Shown: positions 8,689 to 17,536 of the stretch, one piece after another
How positions within the stretch are numbered: position 1 is the first letter of the stretch
Layout of the letters: each line of letters begins with the position of its first letter
Source: Methylocaldum marinum
GTDB taxonomy: Bacteria > Pseudomonadota > Gammaproteobacteria > Methylococcales > Methylococcaceae
NCBI RefSeq assembly: GCF_003584645.1
Contig: NZ_AP017928.1
Coordinates: forward strand, 4,540,833 to 4,604,832
Reading direction: 5' to 3'
DNA: 64,000 nucleotides
The notes under the pieces: model-generated
The model's input: only the letters and a program-made list of their open reading frames with translations
What the model was told of the DNA's origin: nothing
The model's database searches: none
Program-made: the position numbers and the translations under genes

Positions 8689-9913
8689 GATAGCGTTCGG
8701 CAATGAGGCGTATGAGTTGTTCGGCAAGGGCTGTTTTCGACGCCAACGGCAAATAGGTATGGCCGCCGTTCCAGCAGACGAAGAGTGCGTTGTCGTCGTT
8801 TTCGAAGCCGCCTTGGCCGCGGCCGACCCAGTTGGCCGCCACCAGGTCCAGCGATTTGGCGGCCAGCTTTTGCCGGGCATAGTCTTCGAGCTGATCGGTT
8901 TCGGCGGCGAAGCCCACGGTGAACGGGCGTTCCGCCGAGCCGCTGACGGCGCTGAGTATGTCCCGGGTCTTGCGCAGCGTCAGAACCATTTCCGGCCGGT
9001 TTTTCTTGATTTTCCGGTTGGCGGCGGTCTCCGGGCAATAGTCGGCCACCGCGGCGGCTCCGATATAGATGTTGGCTGAAGAAACCTTGCTCATGACACA
9101 GTGGTACATGTCCTCGGCGGTTTCGACCCGGGAAAGCTCCTGAACGTTCGGGACCTTCAGTGCCGTCGGTCCGGTAACCAGGCTGACCTTCGCGCCCGCC
9201 CGGGCGGCGGCCTCGGCCAGTGCATAGCCCATCTTTCCGGAGCTCCGGTTGCTGATGTAGCGCACCGGATCTATGGGTTCGCGGGTGGGGCCCGCGCTGA
9301 TCAGCACGGACAACCCGGCCAGAACGCCAGTGCCGAACAGGCTGTCGAGTTCGGCGCAGATCCGTTGCGGCTCCAGCAGCCGGCCCATGCCGACTTCGCC
9401 GCAGGCCTGGTCCCCTTCCGCCGGCCCGATTATTCGAACGCCACGGTCGGACAGGCAGCGGATGTTGTCCCGGGTCGCCGGGTTGTCCCACATGGCCTGG
9501 TTCATGGCGGGCGCGACGGCGAGGGGAGCGCGGGTCGCGAGGCATACGGTCGACAGGAGATCGTCCCCCAGCCCTATCCGGAGCCTCGCGATGAAATCGG
9601 CCGTGGCCGGAGCGATCAGCACCAGATCCGCCCAGCGGGCCAGGCTGATATGGCCCATGGCCGACTCTTCGCCGGTATCGAGCAGCTCGGTATGCACCGG
9701 ATTGGCCGAAAGCGCCTGAAACGTCAGCGGGGAGACGAAAGCCGTTGCCGCCCGGGTCATCGCGACCCGTACCGAGGCGCCGGCGTTGCGCAGAAGTCTG
9801 GTCAATTCGGCGGCTTTATAAGCGGCGATACCGCCGGTAACGCCCAAAACGATGTGTTTGCCGGTGAGATTGGTCAATGCTGGCTGGTTTCGATAAAGGT
9901 TGAGGCGGCGCAT
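8657..9913 (-). CDS. coaBC: Bifunctional phosphopantothenoylcysteine decarboxylase/synthetase
   Basis: 418 residues. The CoaC half (about 1-200) is the FMN decarboxylase, with VTGGIAAYKAAEL, PAMNQAMW and ACGEVGMGR. The CoaB half (about 205-400) is the CTP-dependent synthetase, with SAGPTREPIDPVR, the AAVADY segment and the lysine-rich KIKKNRP. Together they make 4'-phosphopantetheine from 4'-phosphopantothenate and cysteine in coenzyme A synthesis. It is divergent from radC, 75 bases away, and heads the coaBC-dut-argB run. Confidence 0.97.
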   Translation of the reverse strand: MRRLNLYRNQPALTNLTGKHIVLGVTGGIAAYKAAELTRLLRNAGASVRVAMTRAATAFVSPLTFQALSANPVHTELLDTGEESAMGHISLARWADLVLIAPATADFIARLRIGLGDDLLSTVCLATRAPLAVAPAMNQAMWDNPATRDNIRCLSDRGVRIIGPAEGDQACGEVGMGRLLEPQRICAELDSLFGTGVLAGLSVLISAGPTREPIDPVRYISNRSSGKMGYALAEAAARAGAKVSLVTGPTALKVPNVQELSRVETAEDMYHCVMSKVSSANIYIGAAAVADYCPETAANRKIKKNRPEMVLTLRKTRDILSAVSGSAERPFTVGFAAETDQLEDYARQKLAAKSLDLVAANWVGRGQGGFENDDNALFVCWNGGHTYLPLASKTALAEQLIRLIAERYHAQNSAQNSR

Positions 9914-9988
9914 TATGGCAAGTTTGCGTTGCGCCTTCTATGCTTTGCTGCAAGTCGGTTTGAAACATTCTACTGGGACGGGGGAGTC

Positions 9989-10663
9989 ATGCCCATCACG
10001 GATTGGCCCGATGACGAAAGACCGCGGGAAAAGCTGCTTCGGAAAGGACCTTTGGCGTTGTCGGACGCGGAGCTGCTGGCGATTTTTCTGCGCACGGGCG
10101 TCAAAGGAAAAACTGCAGTCGACCTAGCGCGCGAACTGCTGAGCGAATTCGGCTCGCTGAGGGCCTTGCTGGAAAGCGACTTCGAACGCTTCAGCCGCAG
10201 CCGCGGACTCGGCACCGCCAAATATGCGCTGCTCCAGGCCGTGCTGGAAATGGCCCGACGACATCTCAAGGAGACCCTCAGACGGGGAAGCGCGCTGACC
10301 AGTCCCGATCTGACCCGACGCTATCTCTCTGCTCGCTTGCGGGGCTATCCTCACGAGGTGTTCGCGGCTCTTTTTCTCGACAATCAGCATCGGATCATAG
10401 AATTCGAAGAATTGTTCCGCGGGACTATCGACGGAGCCAGCGTCTATCCCCGGGAAGTGGTGAAAAAGGCTTTGTCCTTCAATGCCGCGGCCGTGATATT
10501 CGCCCACAACCATCCATCGGGCATCGCCGAACCCAGCGAGGCGGACAGACATATTACCCAAAGGCTGAAGCAAGCCTTGTCGCTCATCGACATTCGCGTG
10601 CTCGATCATTTCATCGTCGGTGACGGCGAGGCGTATTCTTTCGCCGAGCACGGGTTGATATAG
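9989..10663 (+). CDS. radC: RadC family JAB/MPN-domain protein
   Basis: 224 residues from ATG 9989 preceded by GGGGGAG. Helix-hairpin-helix-like N-terminal region (SDAELLAIFLRTG, SRSRGLGTAKYALLQA) then a C-terminal MPN/JAB domain with the metal-binding signature HNHPSG and a downstream acidic residue (AEPSEADRHITQRL). The family was named for a DNA-repair role that has not been confirmed. The stop overlaps a GTG of the methyltransferase frame, but the better methyltransferase start is at 10699. Confidence 0.95.
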   Translation: MPITDWPDDERPREKLLRKGPLALSDAELLAIFLRTGVKGKTAVDLARELLSEFGSLRALLESDFERFSRSRGLGTAKYALLQAVLEMARRHLKETLRRGSALTSPDLTRRYLSARLRGYPHEVFAALFLDNQHRIIEFEELFRGTIDGASVYPREVVKKALSFNAAAVIFAHNHPSGIAEPSEADRHITQRLKQALSLIDIRVLDHFIVGDGEAYSFAEHGLI

Positions 10664-10698
10664 TGGCCGGCCAATCGAACCATTCAACGGAGCCAAAC

Positions 10699-11376
10699 AT
10701 GCAGCGTATGCCCGAACCGGAATTGATGGATGAGGAGGACCAGGCACGCGCCTATGCCGAGGCCGATTTTTCCGAACCGCATGATCATTTCGTCTCCCTG
10801 GTTCACACTGCATTTCCGGACGGGGCGCTAACCGGAGCGGTACTGGATCTGGGCTGCGGTTCGGCCGACGTGACCGTGCGCTTCGCCCGAGCCTTTCCCA
10901 ATTGCCGGATCGACGGCGTGGACGGCGCCGAGGCCATGCTCGAGTTCGGCCGCAAAGCCGTTCGCTCGGCCGGATTGGAGGAGCGTGTCCGTCTGATCAA
11001 GGGCTATCTCCCGGACGCAAGCTTGCCGCTGACGTCTTACGATGCGGTGATCTCGAATTCGCTGCTCCATCACCTGGCCGATCCCATGGTGTTATGGACG
11101 TCCGTAAAGCGTTGGGGAAAATCCGGTGCACCGGTTTTCGTCATGGATTTGTTGCGTCCCGAAAGCGAACTGCGGTTGGCGGAGCTGGTCCGGCAATACG
11201 CGGCAGATGCGCCGGAAGTCCTGCGACGGGATTTCTCCAACTCCCTGCGTGCGGCCTACCGGGCGGATGAAATCCGCGCGCAGCTGGCAGCTGCCGGACT
11301 CGAGAGCTTTATTTGCGATGTCGTCAGCGACCGCCATCTCGTCGTGAGGGGCCGGCTGTCTTCCGGGCATACCTGA
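10699..11376 (+). CDS. Class I SAM-dependent methyltransferase
   Basis: 225 residues from ATG 10699, seven bases after GGAG. The SAM-binding motif I is VLDLGCGSAD near residue 50, an acidic residue of motif II follows at DGVDGAEAM, and the motif IV region is YDAVISNSLLHHL near residue 115. The substrate cannot be told from sequence. It follows radC closely and is probably co-transcribed with it. Confidence 0.85.
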   Translation: MQRMPEPELMDEEDQARAYAEADFSEPHDHFVSLVHTAFPDGALTGAVLDLGCGSADVTVRFARAFPNCRIDGVDGAEAMLEFGRKAVRSAGLEERVRLIKGYLPDASLPLTSYDAVISNSLLHHLADPMVLWTSVKRWGKSGAPVFVMDLLRPESELRLAELVRQYAADAPEVLRRDFSNSLRAAYRADEIRAQLAAAGLESFICDVVSDRHLVVRGRLSSGHT

Positions 11377-12370
11377 GGGACGTTTCGATCGAATCCCTCG
11401 ATCGGCTCGGGATGAACGGAAGCAGATAGATCGGGCGAGCGGGTTGAACGCTTTTCTGATCTAGCCGGAGGGCATGACTGAAATCCGCTTGCTTCGCGTT
11501 TCCTAAACGGCAGGCGGGTACCGATAACATTGTGAACCGTTCCGAACCGGATCCCTGTCTCCTCTTTAAAGGCGCCGCGAGCGGCTTTACCCCTCCTTCT
11601 CGAACAGCCCATCCCCCATTTGGCACCTGCCTGCCGCCTGAAGCTCCGGCAGCGTGCGGAACGAGCCTTCGACCTTGGTCTCGCCCGGACCCGACCCATC
11701 CACCGAAAAACAGAGGCTTCCAAGAAAAGTGAGGGCTTGGCAAGCAACTGCTGCACAAACGAGGACGAAAGATTAAGAATTACTAGGCAATGATCAAAAT
11801 TTTGTTCTCGAGATTTGTGTAATCTTAAGCCTACAAACATTTCAGCCTGGACTGACATAAATGCGATCTGCGTCACATTCTAATAGCTCGCATTACTTAC
11901 TAAACTTTCACCTTTTGTTGGACTGGATTTGAAAATCACGCCTCATCTAGGAAACCAAAAGAAAGTTGCGTCTTCTACGCATGCCGTTTTTCCGAGTTGC
12001 GGATGAGTGCGAATTGACGCCGGGCGTTCAACTCAACGGATCAAGGCTATGCTTTAGTTGATTGGAAAAGAAGCGCGAGCCCGTTCAATTTGCGGGAAAT
12101 CTTCCTGCGGGCGAATTTTTGTGCGCAATGAATGGCAAGGAAAGCCCCGTTCGCCGGTGGCGGCTCCGACTGCGGGCGCTTTGAACGAGATGGCCGAGGC
12201 TACGGGCGTGGAGAACACTGAAGAGATCGAAGGCGGGAGATGGGCTCGGTTCTTCGTAGAGTTTGGCGGACGAAGCATACAGAGCGACCAAACCGGAAAA
12301 GAGGGCGCTGCCTTTTTCTGGCGTCCATTTATCACCTTTAGTTAAGAGATTGTTGAGTGGCGAAAACACT
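11377..12370 (+). other. About 1 kb gap without a convincing gene
   Basis: Between the methyltransferase and the kinase. Both strands carry open frames of 60-200 codons, but none has a family match, a good start or a believable composition; those around 11530-11760 and 12058-12370 are low-complexity and overlap each other in opposite directions. The stretch from about 11760 to 12060 is AT-richer and could hold the kinase promoter. I cannot point to a specific promoter or RNA. Confidence 0.5.
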
Positions 12371-14167
12371 ATGGAAATAAATTCTGTGATCGGCGGCTAC
12401 AAAATCCTCGAAAAGGTCGGCGAGGGCGGCATGGGTACCGTCTTCCGCGGCATAGATGTCATGCTGGAGAGGCAGGTGGCCCTGAAATTGCTGCGACCTG
12501 AGCTGACGCACATGCCGGACCTGGTCAAGCGTTTCCACACCGAAGCCGTTGCCTTGGCCCGCCTGAACCATCCCCACATTGTCACGCTTCACCAATTGTT
12601 TCGAGATGGCGACCAGTACTTTATGGTGCTGGAATTCGTGCGCGGCGAGACACTCGATCGCCTCATCAAGCGGTGCAGCCCGATTCCGTGGCAAACCGCC
12701 TGCCCTCTGATCTGTCAAGCACTGGCAGGGCTCGAGCACGCCCACATTCTGAAGGTCGTCCACCGTGACATCAAACCGGCGAACCTGATTCTGACCCAAA
12801 CCGGTATCGTCAAGCTCATGGACTTCGGCATCGCCCGCATGCGCGAATCGGGCGACCTGACCCAGGTCGGGAACATGATCGGCACGCTGAAATACATGTC
12901 CCCGGAACAGATTCAGGGCGAAGACATCGATCATCTCGCCGATATCTATGCGGTCGGCGCCGTGCTTTACGAGATGCTGACCGGACATCCACCTTTCGAT
13001 GGCAAGACCGATTACGAGTTGATTCGTGCGAAGGTGGAGGCAGATCCGAAACCGCTCCGGGCATTCGTGCCGGATATCCCGTCGCGCCTGGAGGCCGCCG
13101 TTTTACGTGCGCTCGCGAGATCTGCCCAGGAGCGGTTTGAAAGCGCAGGGAAATTTCGGTCGGAATTGGAGGCCATTCTGAAGGAAGCCACCTCGGGCAG
13201 CGTCCATAGTATGACGTTTGACACATTGCCGCCCGTTCTGGATTTGATGAAGGCCATAAAAGCAGCAGCGCGCGATGATGACGCTGCCAAAGCGGAAGTG
13301 GATGCTGGCGGGGGCAGTGATGTGCAGACAGGAGCCGATGCAGCACGCGATGAAAAGGCTCTAATGGACGACGACAAAACCGTAATCATGGAAAGCCGCT
13401 ATCCGAAGGTCATTATTCCCAGGCCCGGCCACAACAAGACCGTCGTCAATGAAGCCAGCGTCAAGGGCTTTTCTGCGCCGTCGGAAGACGTGGCGGAGCC
13501 GCAAAGCGAACCGAGTCCGGATATCACCGCGCCGATCGAGCCTTATGCTCCAAAATCATTTGAGCAAGCTCTGAATAAGCCCGCTCCTTCTGGGAGGGAG
13601 TTGAGTGAGGGGCCGTTAGATCAATCGGTTGCGCCGGCCGCTTCTCAGAATTGGAGACTTAATCAGAGATTCCTTAATTTTGAACCTCGCGTAGGCCTCG
13701 TGCTGCTCTTGGTTCTACCGGTTGCCGCGATAGTCTTTTGGGCAAACAGTATATTCTGGGCAACGCCGGATCCAGTACCGAGCGCATCCGCGGACTCGTT
13801 TCCCCCTATTGAAACAACTTCCTTGATGTCGTTGCCGGAGATACCGAACCGGGAACCCGCACTGCCGGACAAACCGCTCGTATTTCCGCCCGTGGAGGCT
13901 ACGAACGACACTGATACGGTCATTCCACCGGCTGCCGATGGGGGTGAACAAAAGCCCCTTGAACCGACTGTCCCGATCGCCCGTCCCGAGGAAGAAACTC
14001 CGCCAACCAAGCCGATTGCGGTTGCCAGCGAGACCAAGCCCACCGATCCCGTACGCGTATCCAAGCCCGTCGCGAAAAAAGAGCGAAAGAAAGTCAAGCC
14101 TCGACCACGCTCCAAGCCGTCGCGTTCAAACAATGTAAATGGCGGTTGGGCGATCGTCACCGAGTGA
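12371..14167 (+). CDS. Transmembrane Ser/Thr protein kinase (Hanks type)
   Basis: 598 residues from ATG 12371 (MEINSVIGGYKILEKV); an upstream extension is open but unlike kinases. The kinase domain spans about 9-270: glycine loop GEGGMG 17-22, catalytic lysine K39 in VALK, catalytic loop HRDIKPAN at 131-138, DFG at 151-153, activation segment GTLKYMSPEQ. All key residues are present, so it should be active. A charged linker follows, then one membrane helix at about 440-460, then a proline-rich tail, about 140 residues, ending in lysine/arginine-rich sequence. Residues about 398-434 are encoded by a dispersed repeat that is intergenic elsewhere. The lipoprotein gene 270 bases downstream may be functionally linked. 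Confidence 0.93.
   Translation: MEINSVIGGYKILEKVGEGGMGTVFRGIDVMLERQVALKLLRPELTHMPDLVKRFHTEAVALARLNHPHIVTLHQLFRDGDQYFMVLEFVRGETLDRLIKRCSPIPWQTACPLICQALAGLEHAHILKVVHRDIKPANLILTQTGIVKLMDFGIARMRESGDLTQVGNMIGTLKYMSPEQIQGEDIDHLADIYAVGAVLYEMLTGHPPFDGKTDYELIRAKVEADPKPLRAFVPDIPSRLEAAVLRALARSAQERFESAGKFRSELEAILKEATSGSVHSMTFDTLPPVLDLMKAIKAAARDDDAAKAEVDAGGGSDVQTGADAARDEKALMDDDKTVIMESRYPKVIIPRPGHNKTVVNEASVKGFSAPSEDVAEPQSEPSPDITAPIEPYAPKSFEQALNKPAPSGRELSEGPLDQSVAPAASQNWRLNQRFLNFEPRVGLVLLLVLPVAAIVFWANSIFWATPDPVPSASADSFPPIETTSLMSLPEIPNREPALPDKPLVFPPVEATNDTDTVIPPAADGGEQKPLEPTVPIARPEEETPPTKPIAVASETKPTDPVRVSKPVAKKERKKVKPRPRSKPSRSNNVNGGWAIVTE
13563..13680 (+). repeat. Dispersed palindromic repeat inserted in frame in the kinase gene
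   Basis: The sequence runs AAGCTCTGAATAAGCCC ... GAGGGGCCGTTAGATCAATC ... AGAATTGGAGACTTAATCAG AGATTCCTTAA. The same unit occurs outside genes at about 14222-14420, 24005-24160, 24158-24440, 46385-46490 (reversed), 53675-53800 and 60115-60235. Its ends are near-inverted copies of TTAAGGAAGCTCTGATTAAG. Here it keeps the kinase frame open for about 37 codons in the linker just before the membrane helix. Confidence 0.85.
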
Positions 14168-14221
14168 TAATCGGGTCGCTAAGGATTAATAACGGAGATT
14201 GCCATAGAAATTTTGGATCTA

Positions 14222-14420
14222 TCCAAGGAAGATCTGAATAAGCCCTCTCCCTCTGGGACAAATCGGCAGAACTGCCGATTTGCACGCGCGAGCGCCGCTT
14301 GCGGCTCCGCACAGGGAATGTGCGGAGTGATTAGGTTGGGTGAGGGCATGTTGGATCAATCAGCGGCTCAGTTCGCTTCTCGGAATTGGAGACTTAATCA
14401 GAGCTTCCCTAACCTCATTC
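14222..14420 (+). repeat. Second copy of the palindromic repeat, intergenic
   Basis: Same family as the copy in the kinase gene, about 55 bases after its stop. It has CTGAATAAGCCCTCTCCCTC, an internal CGCGCGAGCGCCGCTTGCGG segment shared with the repeats near 553 and 24238, TGTTGGATCAATCAGC and GGAATTGGAGACTTAATCAG. A 74-codon frame runs through it, but it is the repeat itself, not a gene. Confidence 0.8.
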
Positions 14421-14439
14421 TGAAGTCCGAACCATAAAG

Positions 14440-14988
14440 ATGAAGATGAAAAAGATAAAGCGCTTCCCTGCCATACTTTGGATGTTATCCAGTCTTCTGC
14501 TTGCGGCATGTTATACGGACCCGCCGAAGGAGCCGGTGGCCGAACCGGTGGTCGAGCAGGAACCGGCAAAAGATGTCGTCGGAGAGAGCCTGATCGATTC
14601 ATCTGACGCCGTGTTGACCGAAAAACAATGCGCCAAGACCAAACGACGTCCGCTCGCATTTATCGAGGACCAGCAGATTGATCCGCCGGCCGTGGTGCTG
14701 GGACAGAGTTTTATCCACGACTTCGTTTACACGGTCTGTGCCCAGAGTCCATCCCAATGGGTGTCAGGCAAGCTCTACCGGAAGATATTTTTCAAGGGCA
14801 AACTGATTCACAGCGAGCCCCAGCCATTCGATCTCAAACCCGGACGATGGAGCGTCAAGGCACGGATAGAAGTGCCGCCGAGTGCCAAACCGGGGAATTA
14901 TTCGTTGAAGACGGAGTTTGTTGGTCGTGCGAAGAACAAGCGTAAGATTAGGTTTATGAAGGCAACCGAATTTGAAATCGTCCAGTGA
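14440..14988 (+). CDS. Lipoprotein beside the kinase, unknown function
   Basis: 182 residues. Basic start MKMKKIKR, hydrophobic run and lipobox LLAAC at about residues 19-23 mark a lipoprotein. A Pro/Glu/Val-rich linker follows (about 26-50), then a domain of mainly beta character containing two cysteines (KQCAKT, YTVCAQ) that may pair. The stretch FDLKPGRWSVKARIEVP and GNYSLKTEF resemble immunoglobulin-like folds of periplasmic proteins. I do not recognise the family. Its place after the membrane kinase suggests a shared envelope-sensing role, which is inference. Confidence 0.7.
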   Translation: MKMKKIKRFPAILWMLSSLLLAACYTDPPKEPVAEPVVEQEPAKDVVGESLIDSSDAVLTEKQCAKTKRRPLAFIEDQQIDPPAVVLGQSFIHDFVYTVCAQSPSQWVSGKLYRKIFFKGKLIHSEPQPFDLKPGRWSVKARIEVPPSAKPGNYSLKTEFVGRAKNKRKIRFMKATEFEIVQ

Positions 14989-15553
14989 CGATTTCCATTG
15001 CGAATCGCCCGCCGTTTTTGGGCCGAGTCACCTTGATCCACGACTCTGACCGCATGCTTAGGCATACGGCGCGGCAAGGCCGGTTCTACTTGAATCGCTA
15101 CGGCAAAACCATCGCCGTTGATTGCCAATAGCAAGAAAGTAGAGCGGCAACGGCTTTCTCTCCCTCTCCCTTTGGAGAGGGTTGGGGTGAGGGCGATTCG
15201 AATGGGCCTTTACGCACAGTATGTATGTGCAACGCTGAAGCAATTGCGCCGATATCCCCTCGAACTGCGTCTTGGCACCGGCTTCGCCGATCCGGTTCTC
15301 GAATTCCGGTCGCAATTGTCTGGCGATGATGGGAAGTGGGAGGTGCAGGATCGAGCAATGACACGGTTTCCCGGACGATTTCCCCGCTAACCAGCGGGGA
15401 AATCGAAACCTGTCCTGATCGATGGCAGGAGGCTTGCCAAACCGCGGGATCAACCGATCCCCGCCGACTTCCCCGATTCCGGTGTCATTCGGTGCAATAG
15501 CCGAGTGCGCTAGTGCGCGAGATATCGATTCCGTCCGGCAGCCTTCTTTGCCA
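14989..15553 (+). other. Gap with one dispersed repeat copy
   Basis: From about 15155 to 15225 there is a repeat copy (CTCTCCCTCTCCCTTTGGAG then GGGTTGGGGTGAGGGCGATT and TTTACGCA) related to the one at 549-651. The rest shows no gene on either strand that I can support. Confidence 0.5.
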
Positions 15554-16549
15554 TCAACCGCCGGAATAGTGTTCGACGATCTCGACGCGCCGGTTTTTCG
15601 CGCGTCCTTCTTCCGTTTTGTTCGACGCGACCGGTGCGATCATGCCGGCGCCCGCGGGCGTCAGGCGGTTGCGAGCGATGCCATGGGCCGACACCAGCGT
15701 GTCCGCCACGGCCTGGGCTCGTCGTTGAGAAAGCGACAGGTTGTAGTCGAACGCGCCCTTGCCGTCCGTGTGCCCGACAATGAGGACTTTTAACTTGGGG
15801 TTTTCCTTGAGAAGTGCCGCCAATTGCGCGATCTGCGGCTCCGATTCCGGTTTGATCGCCGCCTTGTCGAAATCGAAGTAGATGCCGTAGATCGCGATCC
15901 GCCCGTCGCGCTCCAGCGCCTGCTGCATTTCGCTGGCCTTGACCACGGTGATCTTGTCGGTCTCCATCGGTTTTGATTCGACGACCGTCACGGCGACATG
16001 TGGTGTCAAAGGCCGGGATTTGGTCGCCTTGGTCTCGACCCCGAGCATCCCGACCGTCACCCGGCCTTCCGGCGCATCCCGCTCCGCCAGCAGATAGACG
16101 GTGGTGTTCCAGGTTGTCGGCATGCCGATCTGCCCGTTCCCGGCCTCCCAGAAAGTGGCGGTAGAACCGGCGGGCGCGCACTCTTTCGCGCCTTTGCAGA
16201 AGAAACGAATCGTGAATCCTTTCGCGTTCAAAGCCGCCTCGTAGTTGCGCATGACTTCGAGGATCGACCGATCCGCGGGGCCTTCATACCGGATCGAGGT
16301 GAGCTTTCCGGACACGTCGATCTGCCAGGCCTCGGGCTTGTCCTTTTGGCCGCGCTCCAGTGCTTTGAACGGCAGCTTCAATTCTTCATAGGCTTTCGTT
16401 TCGTAGGAGGTAATGACCGAACCCTCGTAACGCCCGATCAGGGCATGGTCGGCAGAACCGGACGGGTCGGCTTTCCCCGCTTGCACGGTTCCGGAAAAAA
16501 AGGCCGCCGATGCCAAAAACAAAAACGAAATCCCCAATGGCACTCTCAT
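15554..16549 (-). CDS. OmpA family protein with DUF4892-like N-terminal domain
   Basis: 331 residues. Signal peptide about 1-24 (ending TVQA). The first half, with HALIGRYEGSVITSYE and paired cysteines in FFCKGAKECAPA, looks like the DUF4892 domain found ahead of OmpA domains. The C-terminal 120 residues are an OmpA-like peptidoglycan-binding domain: IYFDFDKAAIKPES, the TDG/LSLSQRRAQAV signature and the closing arginine-rich GRAKNRRVEIV. Outer-membrane or periplasmic, tethering the envelope to peptidoglycan. It is monocistronic as far as I can see. Confidence 0.9.
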   Translation of the reverse strand: MRVPLGISFLFLASAAFFSGTVQAGKADPSGSADHALIGRYEGSVITSYETKAYEELKLPFKALERGQKDKPEAWQIDVSGKLTSIRYEGPADRSILEVMRNYEAALNAKGFTIRFFCKGAKECAPAGSTATFWEAGNGQIGMPTTWNTTVYLLAERDAPEGRVTVGMLGVETKATKSRPLTPHVAVTVVESKPMETDKITVVKASEMQQALERDGRIAIYGIYFDFDKAAIKPESEPQIAQLAALLKENPKLKVLIVGHTDGKGAFDYNLSLSQRRAQAVADTLVSAHGIARNRLTPAGAGMIAPVASNKTEEGRAKNRRVEIVEHYSGG

Positions 16550-16755
16550 AAGTTCACCTCATGTTTTTTTAGTTATTCAGGTATCTCGAACTCGGGAATC
16601 CGGCGACAACCTGGCTGGCACCGTACCGCGTCCGGTCGAAAGCATTATTCATTCGGATAGTGATCGTTCGGCCAAGTACCTATCGCCGCAAGCCGTTCGC
16701 CCTGAGCCGAACGGAAGGATTTGGAATCTTCGGGGATAGGCTCATCGCGGACGCA

Positions 16756-17007
16756 TTATCTCAAGGGCAGTGGCTCGGCGTGCCCTGCCAGCAAGCGCAG
16801 TGAATAAATAACCAGCCACGCTCCGCCGATACCATACAAGGCAAACATCACCCAATACCCCAACGGCTGTCCGGCTCTCGTAAACTCCAGGCGGCCTTTC
16901 AAACCGTTGGAGCCGCATGGCAGCCAACCGGTCTTGAGAGAACGCCAATCCATGACGATTAAGCCCACACCAAAAAACAGAAATAATACGCCCTGAAACA
17001 CTACCAT
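16756..17007 (-). CDS. Small two-helix membrane protein, unknown function
   Basis: 83 residues from ATG 17007. Hydrophobic segments at about residues 2-20 (VVFQGVLFLFFGVGLIVM) and 47-70 (WVMFALYGIGGAWLVIYSL) indicate two membrane helices with a short loop between them. No family recognised. It lies 58 bases after the GyrI-like gene on the same strand and may be the last gene of the leuA-side run. The small size keeps confidence moderate. Confidence 0.55.
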   Translation of the reverse strand: MVVFQGVLFLFFGVGLIVMDWRSLKTGWLPCGSNGLKGRLEFTRAGQPLGYWVMFALYGIGGAWLVIYSLRLLAGHAEPLPLR

Positions 17008-17065
17008 GTTTGCCCCCCGGCGGAATGACGGGTGGGCTGCGCACGTGTTGTGAACTCTTGGACCA

Positions 17066-17530
17066 TCACTTCAATGGTAGATAGACATCCGTAATCATCT
17101 CCGCTTCTCGTACGTTCGGTCCCACGTTAACGTAGTGAAAAATCATGGGAAAATCCCCATGCGTTTCGCCGCTTCGAGGCAGCCAGGTTTTGTAGAGGTA
17201 AGCGGCAGCCTGATTATTGGAGCGGGACCCGACGTCACGCGCGCGAGCGCATCGCAAGCTTGGAATCATCCTTGTCGTGATGCCGTAAGGATTTGGCGCG
17301 ACGTCTTCTTCGACGGACAGGCAGAAGTCGACATGATGTTCAGCAGGCGGTGTGCTGAATGGATCAGTATAGTGAAGTCCGTAGCTACGGTATTTCATCT
17401 GGTCCAGCAATTGGTTATCGAGCTTCCAAGCGATCAACTTTCGCACTGTCTCATATTCGAGCGCCGGTAACCCGTGATGCTCGATCACGGCGACCTTGGT
17501 TTCCGGAAATGTGACGATCCGGACATCCAT
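17066..17530 (-). CDS. GyrI-like / AraC effector-binding domain protein
   Basis: 154 residues matching the GyrI-like small-molecule-binding fold (the Rob/SbmC/BmrR effector domain) throughout, with no DNA-binding domain. Family-like features: N-terminal VRIVTFPETKVAVIEHHG, central YGLHYTDPFSTPP, HHVDFCLSVEED, and C-terminal THGDFPMIFHYVN. Stand-alone members bind xenobiotics or, in some cases, hydrolyse them, or inhibit gyrase. Which applies here cannot be told. It starts seven bases after the chimeric acetyltransferase frame. Confidence 0.85.
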   Translation of the reverse strand: MDVRIVTFPETKVAVIEHHGLPALEYETVRKLIAWKLDNQLLDQMKYRSYGLHYTDPFSTPPAEHHVDFCLSVEEDVAPNPYGITTRMIPSLRCARARDVGSRSNNQAAAYLYKTWLPRSGETHGDFPMIFHYVNVGPNVREAEMITDVYLPLK

Positions 17531-17536
17531 ACTGTA

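Noticed and set aside
11256..11876. 206-codon minus-strand ORF beside the methyltransferase
   Set aside because: Overlaps the methyltransferase end, low-complexity basic residues, no start signal or family.
12058..12369. Two opposing ORFs of about 95 codons upstream of the kinase
   Set aside because: They overlap each other on opposite strands, neither has a ribosome-binding site or known domain.
14213..14437. 74-codon plus-strand ORF after the kinase gene
   Set aside because: It is a copy of the dispersed palindromic repeat; the similarity to kinase residues 398-434 comes from the repeat, not from a duplicated gene.
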